From assembly GCF_014199255.1 (NCBI RefSeq), contig NZ_JACIJF010000009.1, positions 1 through 64,000 on the forward strand: 64,000 nt of DNA. The letters run 5' to 3'. Positions 46,846-54,985 of this stretch are shown here, in pieces. Made by a program: the position numbers and the translations under genes. The notes beneath the pieces were generated by a model. That model was not told the origin of the DNA. It made no database searches and saw only the letters and a list, made by a program, of their open reading frames with translations. Numbering within the stretch: the stretch's first letter is position 1; each line of letters begins with the position of its first letter. The DNA comes from Sphingomonas xinjiangensis. Its GTDB lineage: Bacteria; Pseudomonadota; Alphaproteobacteria; Sphingomonadales; Sphingomonadaceae.

Positions 46846-47060
46846 GCTCAAGTCTCCGGCAATAGGTAAGCGGCTTCGGCGCCGGAGCCCTGCGGGCCCC
46901 GACCTCGGCATGGTTGAGATGTCGAGAAAGCATGGGCGATATACGCGTTTCGCACAGGGTCGGCAAGTGCGGCTTCTCGCGTCAGGTCGGAAAGCGATGA
47001 CGGAGCCGTAACGGCCCTCATGCGTTGCGTACGCAACATGCCCCGTGAGGATCAGCGCAC

Positions 47061-48236
47061 ATGACCGCCAAAGCCCGCCTTCTCCTCGTCCCCGTGCTGC
47101 TCGCCGCCTGCAATGCGGAGAATGACGCCAGCGCCAAGGGCCGTGGGGCTCCAGCGCAAGCCGTCGGCGGCCAGCCATTCACCGTGACGCCGGTCACCGA
47201 CTTCGATTCGCCCTGGGCGATGACATTCCTGCCCGACGGGCAGATGCTGGTCACGGAAAAGAAGGGCACTTTGCTGCTCGTCTCCGCCGACGGCAAATCT
47301 CGCGCGGCGGTGCACGGCACGCCCACGGTCATGAGCGAAGGCCAGGGCGGGCTGATGGATGTGGTGCTGCACCCTCGCTATGCGCAGAATCACCTAGTCT
47401 ATTTCAGCTATTCCGAAGCCAACGCGCAGGGGTTGAAGGGCGTCGTGCTGGCACGCGGCGTGCTTGATCCCACCGTGCCGGTCTGCGTCCGGGCGCCCTG
47501 CGACGCGGGACCCAGCCTGAACAACGTCCAGGTTCTGTTTCGCGCCAACAGCTATGTCGACGGCAACGGCCATTTCTCCGGGCGCATCGCCTTTGCCAAG
47601 GACGGCAAGCTGTTCTTTACCAATGGCGACCGGCAGAAGTTCACGCCGGCGCAAGACCCGAAGGTCACGCTGGGCAAAGTGCTGCGCTTGAACGACGACG
47701 GCACGCCCGCGTCTGGCAACCCGCTTGCTGCAAAGGCCTTCCATCCAGCAGTGTGGTCCTATGGCCATCGCAACCTGCTGGGCCTTGCCTTCGACGCGCA
47801 GGGGAATCTCTGGGAGCAGGAGATGGGCCCAAAGGGCGGCGACGAGGTCAACTTGGTCCTGCCCGGCCGCAACTATGGCTGGCCCAACGCGTCGAACGGT
47901 AGCCATTATGACGGCCGCGACATTCCCGACCACAAGCGTGGCGACGGCTATGAAGCGCCCAAGGTGTCCTGGAACCCGGTGATCAGCCCGGGCGGGCTGA
48001 TGGCCTATTCCGGCAAGATGTTCCCGCAATGGAAGGGCGACCTGTTCATCGGCGGCCTGTCGAGCAAGTCGCTGGTTCGGGTCGACGTGAACGGCACGCG
48101 TGCAGCCAAAGGTGACCAATGGCCGATGAACGCTCGCATCCGCGATGTGGAGGAAGGCCCGGACGGCGCGATCTGGCTGCTGGAGGATGGCGGCGAGTCG
48201 CAGGGCCGCCTGCTCAAGCTGGAGCGCGCCAAGTGA
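47061..48236 (+). CDS. PQQ-dependent sugar dehydrogenase-type lipoprotein (copy 1)
   Basis: The product is 391 aa with a lipobox (VLLAAC). It is a beta-propeller of the soluble aldose/glucose dehydrogenase family (YliI/Asd-like): FDSPWAMTFLPDGQMLVTEKKGTLLLV, EGQGGLMDVVLHPRYA, LRLNDDGTPASGNP, YGHRNLLGLAFDAQGNLWEQEMGPKGGDEVNLVLPGRNYGWP. These segments hold the PQQ- and calcium-binding residues of the family. It probably oxidises sugars in the periplasm using PQQ. The stop overlaps the start of a second copy by 4 bp (GTGA). Confidence 0.88.
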   Translation: MTAKARLLLVPVLLAACNAENDASAKGRGAPAQAVGGQPFTVTPVTDFDSPWAMTFLPDGQMLVTEKKGTLLLVSADGKSRAAVHGTPTVMSEGQGGLMDVVLHPRYAQNHLVYFSYSEANAQGLKGVVLARGVLDPTVPVCVRAPCDAGPSLNNVQVLFRANSYVDGNGHFSGRIAFAKDGKLFFTNGDRQKFTPAQDPKVTLGKVLRLNDDGTPASGNPLAAKAFHPAVWSYGHRNLLGLAFDAQGNLWEQEMGPKGGDEVNLVLPGRNYGWPNASNGSHYDGRDIPDHKRGDGYEAPKVSWNPVISPGGLMAYSGKMFPQWKGDLFIGGLSSKSLVRVDVNGTRAAKGDQWPMNARIRDVEEGPDGAIWLLEDGGESQGRLLKLERAK

Positions 48237-49417
48237 GCCGCGCGCGCTGGGTGGCAGCCGCGGCGCTGCTAAACCTTGCCGCATGCGGCGGCGGGGACGG
48301 CAATGGTTCGGTGGTGCCCCCCGCTCCGACGCCGAGCCCCTCTCCAACCCCCTCGCCGACGCCAACGCCCACACCGGCAGCGCCGATCACGGGCGTGCAG
48401 TCGACCGCGGTGACGAGCTTCGACAATCCCTGGGCGATGGTGTTCCTGCCCGATGGGCGCATCCTGGTCACCGAGAAGGCCGGCACGCTTCGCATCGGGA
48501 CCACGAGCGGCCTCAAGTCCGCCCCGCTCGGCGGTGTGCCCGCCGTGCGCAACGAGGAGCAGGGCGGATTGCTCGACGTGGCATTGCACCCCGGCTTCGC
48601 AACCAACCGCTTCGTGTATCTGAGCTATGCCGAATCGGGCACAGGCGGCAGCGGGCTGACGATCGCGCGCGGCACGCTGAACGAAGGTGCGGCAGGACCA
48701 AGGCTCGACAATGTGACGGTTCTTTGGCGCCAGACGCCCAAGGTCTCCGACCCGGGCCAATATGGCGGCCGCCTGGCTTTTGGTGCCGACGGCAAGCTGT
48801 ACGTGACCGCCGGCGACCGGCGTGCGGTCAATCTCGTGCAGAACAACGGCAACACGATCGGCAAGATCGTCCGCTTGAATGACGACGGCACGCCGGCGGC
48901 GGGCAACCCATTTGCGGGCACGGCAGGAGCACTGGCCGAGATATGGACCACCGGCCACCGCAATCCCTATGGCCTGGCTTTCGACGTGGCCGGGCGCTTG
49001 TGGGAAAGCGAGATGGGGCCAAAGGGTGGCGACGAGCTCAACCTGATCACCGCAGGCCGAAACTATGGCTGGCCCACCGTTTCCAACGGCGACAATTACG
49101 ATGGAACGAGCATTCCCGATCATAGCGCGGGCGACGGCTTCGAGGCGCCGGCGGTGTCGTGGAACCCGGTGATCGCGCCGGGGGGAATGATCATCTATTC
49201 GGGCGACCTGTTCGCCGCGTGGAAGGGTGATGCCATCCTCGCCGGCCTGGTCGGCCAGGGTCTGGTTCGCGTCGACTTGAACGGCACCGCCGGCAGCGAA
49301 GCGCAGCGGATCGGCCTGGGCGCGCGGATTCGCGAAGTTGAACAAGGGCCGGACGGCGCGATCTGGGTGTTGGAAGACGCCGCCAATGGTCGCCTGCTGC
49401 GGCTGGTACCGCGGTAA
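48233..49417 (+). CDS. PQQ-dependent sugar dehydrogenase-type lipoprotein (copy 2)
   Basis: The product is 394 aa with a GTG start at 48233 overlapping the previous stop. The signal ends in lipobox NLAAC followed by a Gly-rich and then a Pro/Thr/Ser linker (APTPSPSPTPSPTPTPTP) of some 30 residues. The propeller repeats the copy-1 motifs: FDNPWAMVFLPDGRILVTEKAGTLRI, EEQGGLLDVALHPGFA, TTGHRNPYGLAFDVAGRLWESEMGPKGGDELN. It is a tandem paralogue with a longer surface linker. Different substrates for the two copies are likely but unproven. Confidence 0.88.
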   Translation: MSRARWVAAAALLNLAACGGGDGNGSVVPPAPTPSPSPTPSPTPTPTPAAPITGVQSTAVTSFDNPWAMVFLPDGRILVTEKAGTLRIGTTSGLKSAPLGGVPAVRNEEQGGLLDVALHPGFATNRFVYLSYAESGTGGSGLTIARGTLNEGAAGPRLDNVTVLWRQTPKVSDPGQYGGRLAFGADGKLYVTAGDRRAVNLVQNNGNTIGKIVRLNDDGTPAAGNPFAGTAGALAEIWTTGHRNPYGLAFDVAGRLWESEMGPKGGDELNLITAGRNYGWPTVSNGDNYDGTSIPDHSAGDGFEAPAVSWNPVIAPGGMIIYSGDLFAAWKGDAILAGLVGQGLVRVDLNGTAGSEAQRIGLGARIREVEQGPDGAIWVLEDAANGRLLRLVPR

Positions 49418-49476
49418 TGCGCGCGCCTGAGCACGCCTAGGGGCGAAGGTCCAGAACCTTCCAGGCAACGTACGCC

Positions 49477-49854
49477 TCACCGCGCGATAAGATAATTGGT
49501 CCGTGCACTGGCGATGGGATTGTCGGGGTCGTCCTGCCACGCGATTGCCTCAACATTCGCCACCCGTGTCCCCAGCCGAATGACCGTCCCTCGAGCATAT
49601 GTCGGTTTGTCGCGCCCGCCCCGCATGTAATCGACCGTGAGACCGATCGGCTTGAACCGCCCACCGCCCTGCGTGGCAAGCGCCTGTTCCAGCGCGGTGA
49701 TCGCCGCCATTTCCAGCAGCCCGCCGATAGCCCCGCCGTGCAGGAAGCCGGGTCGGCCCACCACGTCCATGGCGAACGGCATCACCAGCGTGGGCGCGTG
49801 CTCTCCCGGTTCGATGCTGAGCCCCAGCAATTCGGCATAAGGCGGGATCGTCAC
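49477..49854 (-). CDS. PaaI-type hotdog thioesterase (copy A)
   Basis: The product is 125 aa with one hotdog domain. GRPGFLHGGAIGGLLEMAAITAL near 33-56 is the HGG motif region of PaaI thioesterases, followed by KPIGLTVDYMRGG. It hydrolyses acyl-CoA thioesters of unknown type. Its start overlaps the stop of the neighbouring hotdog gene by 4 bp, so the two may form a heteromer. Confidence 0.85.
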   Translation of the reverse strand: MTIPPYAELLGLSIEPGEHAPTLVMPFAMDVVGRPGFLHGGAIGGLLEMAAITALEQALATQGGGRFKPIGLTVDYMRGGRDKPTYARGTVIRLGTRVANVEAIAWQDDPDNPIASARTNYLIAR

Positions 49855-50300
49855 CGGTAGCCTTCCACCGCCATGAAGGTCGCGGCGACGTTCGCCACCG
49901 GATTATCGGGGTCGCCGTCATGCGCCTGCCCGCGCACGAACGCGACCGAACGGGTGATGCGATAGCACTCCCCGCGCCCGATCACCGTGCGTCCGGCCCG
50001 GGCCGGGCGCAGATAGTCGATGCGCAGGTCGAGCGTCGCATGCGGCTTGAACAAGTCGAGCTTCAGCCACACCGCCACGCTGGTCGCCATGTCCATCAGT
50101 GCAAGGATCGGCCCCGATGCGATCACGCCGGTCGCAGGGGCGCCGATCAGCTTCTGGGCATAAGGCAGCGCCAGTTCGGCCCAGTCGGCACCATGATTGT
50201 GATATTCGATCCCCAACGTCGCGCCATGGCCGGCGAAGCGGCCTTCGAACAGGCGCTTAGGGTCGAACCGGCGGGCAGTCCGCGCATCGTCCTCGTTCAT
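49851..50300 (-). CDS. PaaI-type hotdog thioesterase (copy B)
   Basis: The product is 149 aa with a hotdog domain: LGIEYHNHGADWAELALPYAQKLIG, then ATGVIASGPILALMDMATSVAVWLKL. The usual HGG is replaced by ASG here, so catalysis may differ from the partner. LDLRIDYLRPARAGRTVIGRGECYRITRSVAF is typical. It is coupled by a 4-bp overlap to copy A. Confidence 0.83.
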   Translation of the reverse strand: MNEDDARTARRFDPKRLFEGRFAGHGATLGIEYHNHGADWAELALPYAQKLIGAPATGVIASGPILALMDMATSVAVWLKLDLFKPHATLDLRIDYLRPARAGRTVIGRGECYRITRSVAFVRGQAHDGDPDNPVANVAATFMAVEGYR

Positions 50301-50357
50301 AGCAGCTTGGTAGCATAGCGACTGCGCGGTACGAAGCCGTGTTGAGAGGAGTCGGGA

Positions 50358-51137
50358 ATGACTGAAGCGCGCGTTACGATGACGGTGGCAGACGGCGTGG
50401 CTGATGTGCGCCTCAGCCGTCCCGACAAGCTGAACGCGCTCGATCCATTAATGTTCGCTCAACTGGCTGCCGCGATCGAGGCATTGCACGCGATGGCGGG
50501 CCTGCGCGTGGTGGTGCTGTCGGGAGAAGGCCGCGGCTTTTGCGCGGGACTGGACATGGCCAGCATGGCTGGGGGCAGCACAGACCTTTCGCTGGAGGAA
50601 CGCAGCCACGGCCCGGCCAACCTGTTCCAGCAGGTCGCCTGGGGCTGGCATTTGCTGCCGGTGCCGGTCGTCGCCGCGCTGCACGGCGTGGCGCTGGGCG
50701 GCGGGCTGCAGATCGCCAGTGGCGCCGACATACGCATCGCCGCACCGGGCACGCAGCTGTCGGTGATGGAGCTGAAATGGGGCATCGTGCCGGATATGGC
50801 GGGGTTCGCGCTGTGGCGCTCCTTGGTGCGTGACGATGTGCTGCGCGAACTTACCTACACCGCCCGCATCTTCGAAGCCGAGGAAGCGCTGGGACTTGGC
50901 TTCGTGACGCGGATTGCGCCGGACCCGCACGCAGAAGCCATGACGCTGGCCCGCATGATCGCGAGCCGCAACCCGCATGCGGTGCGCGCGGCCAAAAGGC
51001 TTGCCAATCACGAGGGCGACGCGACGGCGCTGCTTGCGGCGGAGAGCCATGAGCAGGCGGCCCTGATGCGGTCGCCCAATCAGATGGAGGCAGTGATGGC
51101 CAACCTCGAAAAGCGTGACCCCCGCTTCACCGATTGA
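50358..51137 (+). CDS. Enoyl-CoA hydratase/isomerase (crotonase) family protein
   Basis: The product is 259 aa with a GAGGAG ribosome site. The crotonase fold has the oxyanion-hole segments VVVLSGEGRGFCAGLDMASM near 53-72 and ALHGVALGGGLQIASGADIRIA near 110-131. The residue at the usual second catalytic glutamate is in MELKWGIVPDMAG, so a hydratase or isomerase is possible but not certain. It lies divergent from the paired thioesterase genes, so acyl-CoA metabolism is a shared theme. Confidence 0.85.
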   Translation: MTEARVTMTVADGVADVRLSRPDKLNALDPLMFAQLAAAIEALHAMAGLRVVVLSGEGRGFCAGLDMASMAGGSTDLSLEERSHGPANLFQQVAWGWHLLPVPVVAALHGVALGGGLQIASGADIRIAAPGTQLSVMELKWGIVPDMAGFALWRSLVRDDVLRELTYTARIFEAEEALGLGFVTRIAPDPHAEAMTLARMIASRNPHAVRAAKRLANHEGDATALLAAESHEQAALMRSPNQMEAVMANLEKRDPRFTD

Positions 51138-51139
51138 GT

Positions 51140-52045
51140 TCAGTCCGAAGCCGTCGGAACACGCATGCGCACTGCCCGCAGACTGTCCCACGCGTACAGC
51201 GCACAGCCGCTCCAGATCAGCGCGAAGGTGACGATGTGGACCCGCGTGACCGGTTCGTGGAACAGCAGCACCGCCTCGGCGAATTGCAGCGTCGGAGCGA
51301 TATATTGCAGCAGCCCGATTGTCGCGAGCGGCATGCGCCGCGCCGCGGCCGCGAACATGAGCAGCGGAGCGGTGGTAATCGCCCCGGCAAGGATCAGCAG
51401 CAGATCGGTGCCGGCCGACTGACCGAACGCGCTTTCCCCCTGTGCGCTTGCCTGCACCAGCACCAGGATTGCCAACGGCGCCAACAGCACCGTTTCGACG
51501 GTCAACCCGCCCAGGGCATCGATCGCCACGACCTTACGGATCAGCCCATAGAAGCCGAAGCTCAGCGCCAGCGTCAGCGATATCCAGATCGCGCCGCCGC
51601 CGTTGAGCGTCAGCACCAGCACGCCGGCGGCGGCGATGCCGATGGCAACGCCTTGCCAGCGCCGCAGCCGCTCACCGAGCAGCGCGACACCCAGCCCGAC
51701 GCTGACCAGCGGGTTGATGAAATATCCCAGGCTCGCCTCCAGCACATGGGCGTGCTGGACCGACCAGATATAGACCAGCCAGTTCGTCGCGATCAGCGCG
51801 GCGCTGGCGGCTAGCATCAGCAGCGTGCGGCCGCGCACCGCGCCGAAAATCGCTCGTGCCCGCCGCAGCAACAACACCACGGCCACCAGAAGGATCACCG
51901 ACCAGACCACGCGGTGGCTGAGCACCTGCAGCGCCGGCACTGCCATCAACACGTGGAAGTAGAGCGGCAGGACGCCCCAGATGATATATGCGCCCACCGC
52001 GAGCAGCAGCCCGCCGGTGTCGCCCAAGGCAGTGGACCGGTTCAC
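51140..52045 (-). CDS. rarD: EamA-family transporter RarD
   Basis: The product is 301 aa with ten predicted transmembrane helices, the DMT layout. RarD-like landmarks are GAYIIWGVLPLYFHVL near 17-32, LSHRVVWSVILLVA near 42-55, TNWLVYIWSVQHAHVLEASLGYFINPLVSVGLG near 87-119 and IGLLQYIAPTLQFAEAVLLFHEP. The related E. coli protein is tied to chloramphenicol sensitivity, and the transported substrate is unknown. The gene converges on the crotonase gene with only 2 bp between stops. Confidence 0.9.
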   Translation of the reverse strand: MNRSTALGDTGGLLLAVGAYIIWGVLPLYFHVLMAVPALQVLSHRVVWSVILLVAVVLLLRRARAIFGAVRGRTLLMLAASAALIATNWLVYIWSVQHAHVLEASLGYFINPLVSVGLGVALLGERLRRWQGVAIGIAAAGVLVLTLNGGGAIWISLTLALSFGFYGLIRKVVAIDALGGLTVETVLLAPLAILVLVQASAQGESAFGQSAGTDLLLILAGAITTAPLLMFAAAARRMPLATIGLLQYIAPTLQFAEAVLLFHEPVTRVHIVTFALIWSGCALYAWDSLRAVRMRVPTASD

Positions 52046-52110
52046 CGGTTAGCCATTGCCCAGCTTGTTGCGGTGCGGCAAGCTAGCATCGCTTGATCCG
52101 GCGCAAGCGG

Positions 52111-52593
52111 TCAAAGGATCCGCTGCATGTAACAGGCGGCGTCACCATAGCTGGCAAGCTTTCCGGGCGGTGCTTCAACGGTGCGGAAACCCTGCGCCTC
52201 CCAAAAGGCGGCCGACGCTTTGACCGAAACCAGCGCGATGCGCGACGCGGCTAGCGCCCGGGCGCGCTCCAGCAACAGCGTGATGCCCGCCGCGGCCCTG
52301 CCCTGCCTTCTGGTTCTAGGCAGCAGCGCTAGGTCGTGGAGGTACAGTGCGCCCCGCTCATCGGGTAATGCCCCGAGCAGCGTGTCGAGCGGCGGGATCG
52401 CACCCGCCGGCCAGGGATAGGCGATCAGGTACCCCGCTATCCCCGCTTCGTCCTCCAGCACGAAGCAGAGCTGCGGACACAGCGCCAGCCGCTCGGCAAA
52501 GCAGGCGCGGCCCTCCGGATGATCCGGAAAGGCGATAGCGGCGACCGCGACGACATCGTCGAGGTCGGCCGCCGTCATCGCCCGCCAGCCCAT
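52111..52593 (-). CDS. GNAT-family N-acetyltransferase
   Basis: The product is 160 aa. The GNAT core is LYLHDLALLPRTRRQGRAAAGITLLLERAR near 84-113, with the acetyl-CoA loop RRQGRA, and AFWEAQGFRTVE near 134-145. The acceptor is unknown. Its start overlaps the stop of the E2 gene by 1 bp (TGATG), so it is translated with the dehydrogenase operon. Confidence 0.85.
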   Translation of the reverse strand: MGWRAMTAADLDDVVAVAAIAFPDHPEGRACFAERLALCPQLCFVLEDEAGIAGYLIAYPWPAGAIPPLDTLLGALPDERGALYLHDLALLPRTRRQGRAAAGITLLLERARALAASRIALVSVKASAAFWEAQGFRTVEAPPGKLASYGDAACYMQRIL

Positions 52594-53942
52594 CAGTCGG
52601 CGAACAGCAGGACCGGCGTTTCGAGCAGCTTCTTCACTGCCTGCACGAAGCTTGCCGCGTCATGCCCGTCGACCACGCGGTGATCGCAGCTGATCGACAG
52701 GTTCATCAGCTTGGCGCGGACAATGTCGTCGCCCCCATTCCGATTCTTGGCGAACATGGGCCGCTCGACGATCTTGTTCGGGCCGATGATCGCCACTTCC
52801 GGGCGGTTGATCACCGGCGTGGTGGCGATGCCGCCGAGCGGCCCGAGTGAGGTGACGGTCAACGTCGAGCCACTGAGTTCTTCCGACTTCGCCTTGCCCG
52901 TCCGCGCCGCCTCGGCAAGCCGGGTGATCTCGCTGGCCAGCTGCCAGACATTCTTGTCCTGTGCGTCACGGATCACCGGCACCATCAGCCCGGCATCAGT
53001 CTGCGCGGCCATGCCCAGGTGGATGCGGCCATGCCGCGTCACCACGCCGGCTTCGTCGTCATAGCGCGCGTTGAGCATCGGAAACTCGGGGATCGCCCGG
53101 CAGATCGCCACGATCATGAAGGGCAACATGGTGAGCTTGGGCCGGCTGCCCCGATTGGCATTGAGGTCGCCGCGCATCGCCTCGAGTGCGGTCACGTCGA
53201 TCTCGTCGACATAGGTGAAGTGCGGGATCGCGCGCTTGGATGCGGCCATGTTCTCGGCGATGCGGCGGCGCATGCCGATGACCTTGACCGGCTGATCCTC
53301 GCGGGCGCGGGACGCGTGGGGAGCATGATAGCCCTGCGTGCTGCCATAGCGGAGGAATGCGTCGAGGTCGGCATGGCGGACACGGTCGCCATCCGCCTTC
53401 ACCTCGGCGAGATCGATGCCGAGGTCCGCGGCACGGGCGCGGACCGCCGGCGAAGCAAGCACCTTCGCTTCCTCCCCGGCACGAGGAGGGGGACCAGCCG
53501 AAGGGTGGTGGAGGGGCGTAGCAGCGGGGGAAGACGGCTGAGGCGCTTCCAACGGCGTCGCCTGCGGCGCGCCCCCACCGACTGCGTCGGCGGTCTTCCT
53601 CCCCGTGCCGGGGAGGACTTGCGCTTCCTCAACCCCGGGGTTCTCGGCTTCGATCTGTTCCTCGACCTCCTCCGAAGCCGGCGGGGCTTCCGCACCGTCG
53701 CCGTCGGTCTCCACGATCATCAGCGCCGACCCGATCGGCACCTGGTCGCCGACTTCCCCGGCCAGTTCGACCACAACGCCCGACACCGGCGATTCCATTT
53801 CGACCGTCGCCTTGTCGGTCATCATGTCGGCGACTTGCTGGTCCTCCTCGACACGGTCGCCGATCTTCACATGCCAAGCCACGATCTCAGCCTCGGCAAT
53901 GCCTTCGCCGATGTCCGGCAGACGGAAGGTAAAACGAGCCAT
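52593..53942 (-). CDS. bkdB: 2-oxoacid dehydrogenase E2 (acyltransferase), with repeat in linker
   Basis: The product is 449 aa from the ATG at 53942. It has a lipoyl domain with Lys44 in MTDKATVEMES, a subunit-binding domain (about 162-200: ASPAVRARAADLGIDLAEVKADG) and the catalytic CAT domain ending SCDHRVVDGHDAASFVQAV. The linker between the lipoyl and subunit-binding domains contains residues about 109-158 (VLPGTGRKTADAVGGGAPQ through PPPRAGEE), encoded by a palindromic repeat. The neighbours are branched-chain type E1 subunits, so I call it the BCKDH E2. No lipoamide dehydrogenase gene is present here. Confidence 0.9.
   Translation of the reverse strand: MARFTFRLPDIGEGIAEAEIVAWHVKIGDRVEEDQQVADMMTDKATVEMESPVSGVVVELAGEVGDQVPIGSALMIVETDGDGAEAPPASEEVEEQIEAENPGVEEAQVLPGTGRKTADAVGGGAPQATPLEAPQPSSPAATPLHHPSAGPPPRAGEEAKVLASPAVRARAADLGIDLAEVKADGDRVRHADLDAFLRYGSTQGYHAPHASRAREDQPVKVIGMRRRIAENMAASKRAIPHFTYVDEIDVTALEAMRGDLNANRGSRPKLTMLPFMIVAICRAIPEFPMLNARYDDEAGVVTRHGRIHLGMAAQTDAGLMVPVIRDAQDKNVWQLASEITRLAEAARTGKAKSEELSGSTLTVTSLGPLGGIATTPVINRPEVAIIGPNKIVERPMFAKNRNGGDDIVRAKLMNLSISCDHRVVDGHDAASFVQAVKKLLETPVLLFAD
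53470..53619. repeat. Palindromic MITE-like element inside the E2 gene, in frame
   Basis: Read along the coding (minus) strand it begins TCCTCCCCGGCACGGGGAGG, continues ACCGCC, and ends CCCCTCCACCACCCTTCGG, then TGGTCCCCCTCC and CGTGCCGGGGAGGA. The layout matches the copy in imuB base for base in many places and the reading frame is the same, so both encode PLHHxxxGPPPRxGE. It falls in the flexible linker of the E2 protein, where extra residues can be tolerated. Confidence 0.8.
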
Positions 53943-53947
53943 GGCAG

Positions 53948-54985
53948 TCAGTCCTTCAGGATCTTCTTGAGCGCCTCGCCGATGCGGACGGGGCCCGGGA
54001 AATACGCCCATTCAAGGCTATGGGGGTATGGCGTGTCAAAGCCAGTGACGCGCTCGATCGGCGCCTCCAGGTGATAGAAGCACCGCTCCTGCACCAACGC
54101 CGCCAGCTCCGCGCCGAAACCTGAAGTGCGCGTCGCCTCGTGCACGATCATGCACCGCCCGGTCTTCTTCACCGACGCCTCGATCGCGTCGATGTCGAGC
54201 GGCACCAAAGTGCGCAGGTCGATGATCTCGGCGTCGACGCCCATCTCCTCCACCGTGCTCGCGACGACATGCACCATCGTGCCGTAGCACAGGATCGTCA
54301 CTGCCTCGCCCTCGCGCACCGTCGCCGCCTTGCCCAGCTCGACGCGATAATGCCCCGCGGGCACTTCGCTTGCCGGATGCGCGGTCCAGTTCCTAGCCGG
54401 CCGGTCGTAATGCCCGTCGAACGGGCCGTTATAAATGCGCTTGGGCTCCAGAAAGAGCACCGGATCATTGTCCTCGATCGCGGCGATCAGCAGCCCCTTG
54501 GCATCGTATGGCGTCGACGGGATCACCGTCTTGATGCCTGAAACGTGTGTGAAGATGCCTTCCGGCGACTGGCTGTGGGTCTGCCCGCCAAAGATGCCGC
54601 CGCCATAAGGAGAACGCACCGTGATAGGAGAAGTGAAGTCGCCGTTGGAGCGATAGCGCAGCCGCGCAGCCTCGCTCACCAGCTGGTCCAGCGCGGGATA
54701 GATGTAATCGGCGAACTGGATCTCGGGCACCGGCCGCAACCCGTACGCACCCATGCCGATCGCCACGCCGATGATGCCGATCTCGGTGATCGGCGTGTCG
54801 AACGCGCGGGTCTTGCCGTACTTCGCCTGGAGGCCGGCGGTGGCGCGGAACACGCCGCCGAAATAGCCGACATCCTCGCCCATCACGACCATGTTGGGGT
54901 CGCGTTCCATCATCACGTCCATGGCCGAATTGATCGCCTGGATCATGTTCATGCGGGGAGTGCCCGCCTGCGCGGCGTCGCTCAT
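53948..54985 (-). CDS. bkdA2: Branched-chain 2-oxoacid dehydrogenase E1 beta subunit
   Basis: The product is 345 aa from the ATG at 54985. The transketolase-like E1beta motifs are NMVVMGEDVGYFGGVFRAT near 31-49, AFDTPITEIGIIGVAIGMGAYGLRPVPEIQFADYI and TVRSPYGGGIFGGQTHSQSPEG. The C-terminal domain includes DLRTLVPLDIDAIEASVKKTGRCMIVHEA. It forms the heterotetrameric E1 with the alpha subunit, and oxidatively decarboxylates branched-chain 2-oxoacids. The start overlaps the E1alpha stop by 4 bp and E2 begins 5 bp after its stop. Confidence 0.92.
   Translation of the reverse strand: MSDAAQAGTPRMNMIQAINSAMDVMMERDPNMVVMGEDVGYFGGVFRATAGLQAKYGKTRAFDTPITEIGIIGVAIGMGAYGLRPVPEIQFADYIYPALDQLVSEAARLRYRSNGDFTSPITVRSPYGGGIFGGQTHSQSPEGIFTHVSGIKTVIPSTPYDAKGLLIAAIEDNDPVLFLEPKRIYNGPFDGHYDRPARNWTAHPASEVPAGHYRVELGKAATVREGEAVTILCYGTMVHVVASTVEEMGVDAEIIDLRTLVPLDIDAIEASVKKTGRCMIVHEATRTSGFGAELAALVQERCFYHLEAPIERVTGFDTPYPHSLEWAYFPGPVRIGEALKKILKD

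Noticed and set aside
44230..46869. Open frame of 879 codons opposite ylxR, nusA and rimP
   Set aside because: It covers three well-supported genes on the other strand and its translation is His/Arg/Asp-rich with no domain.
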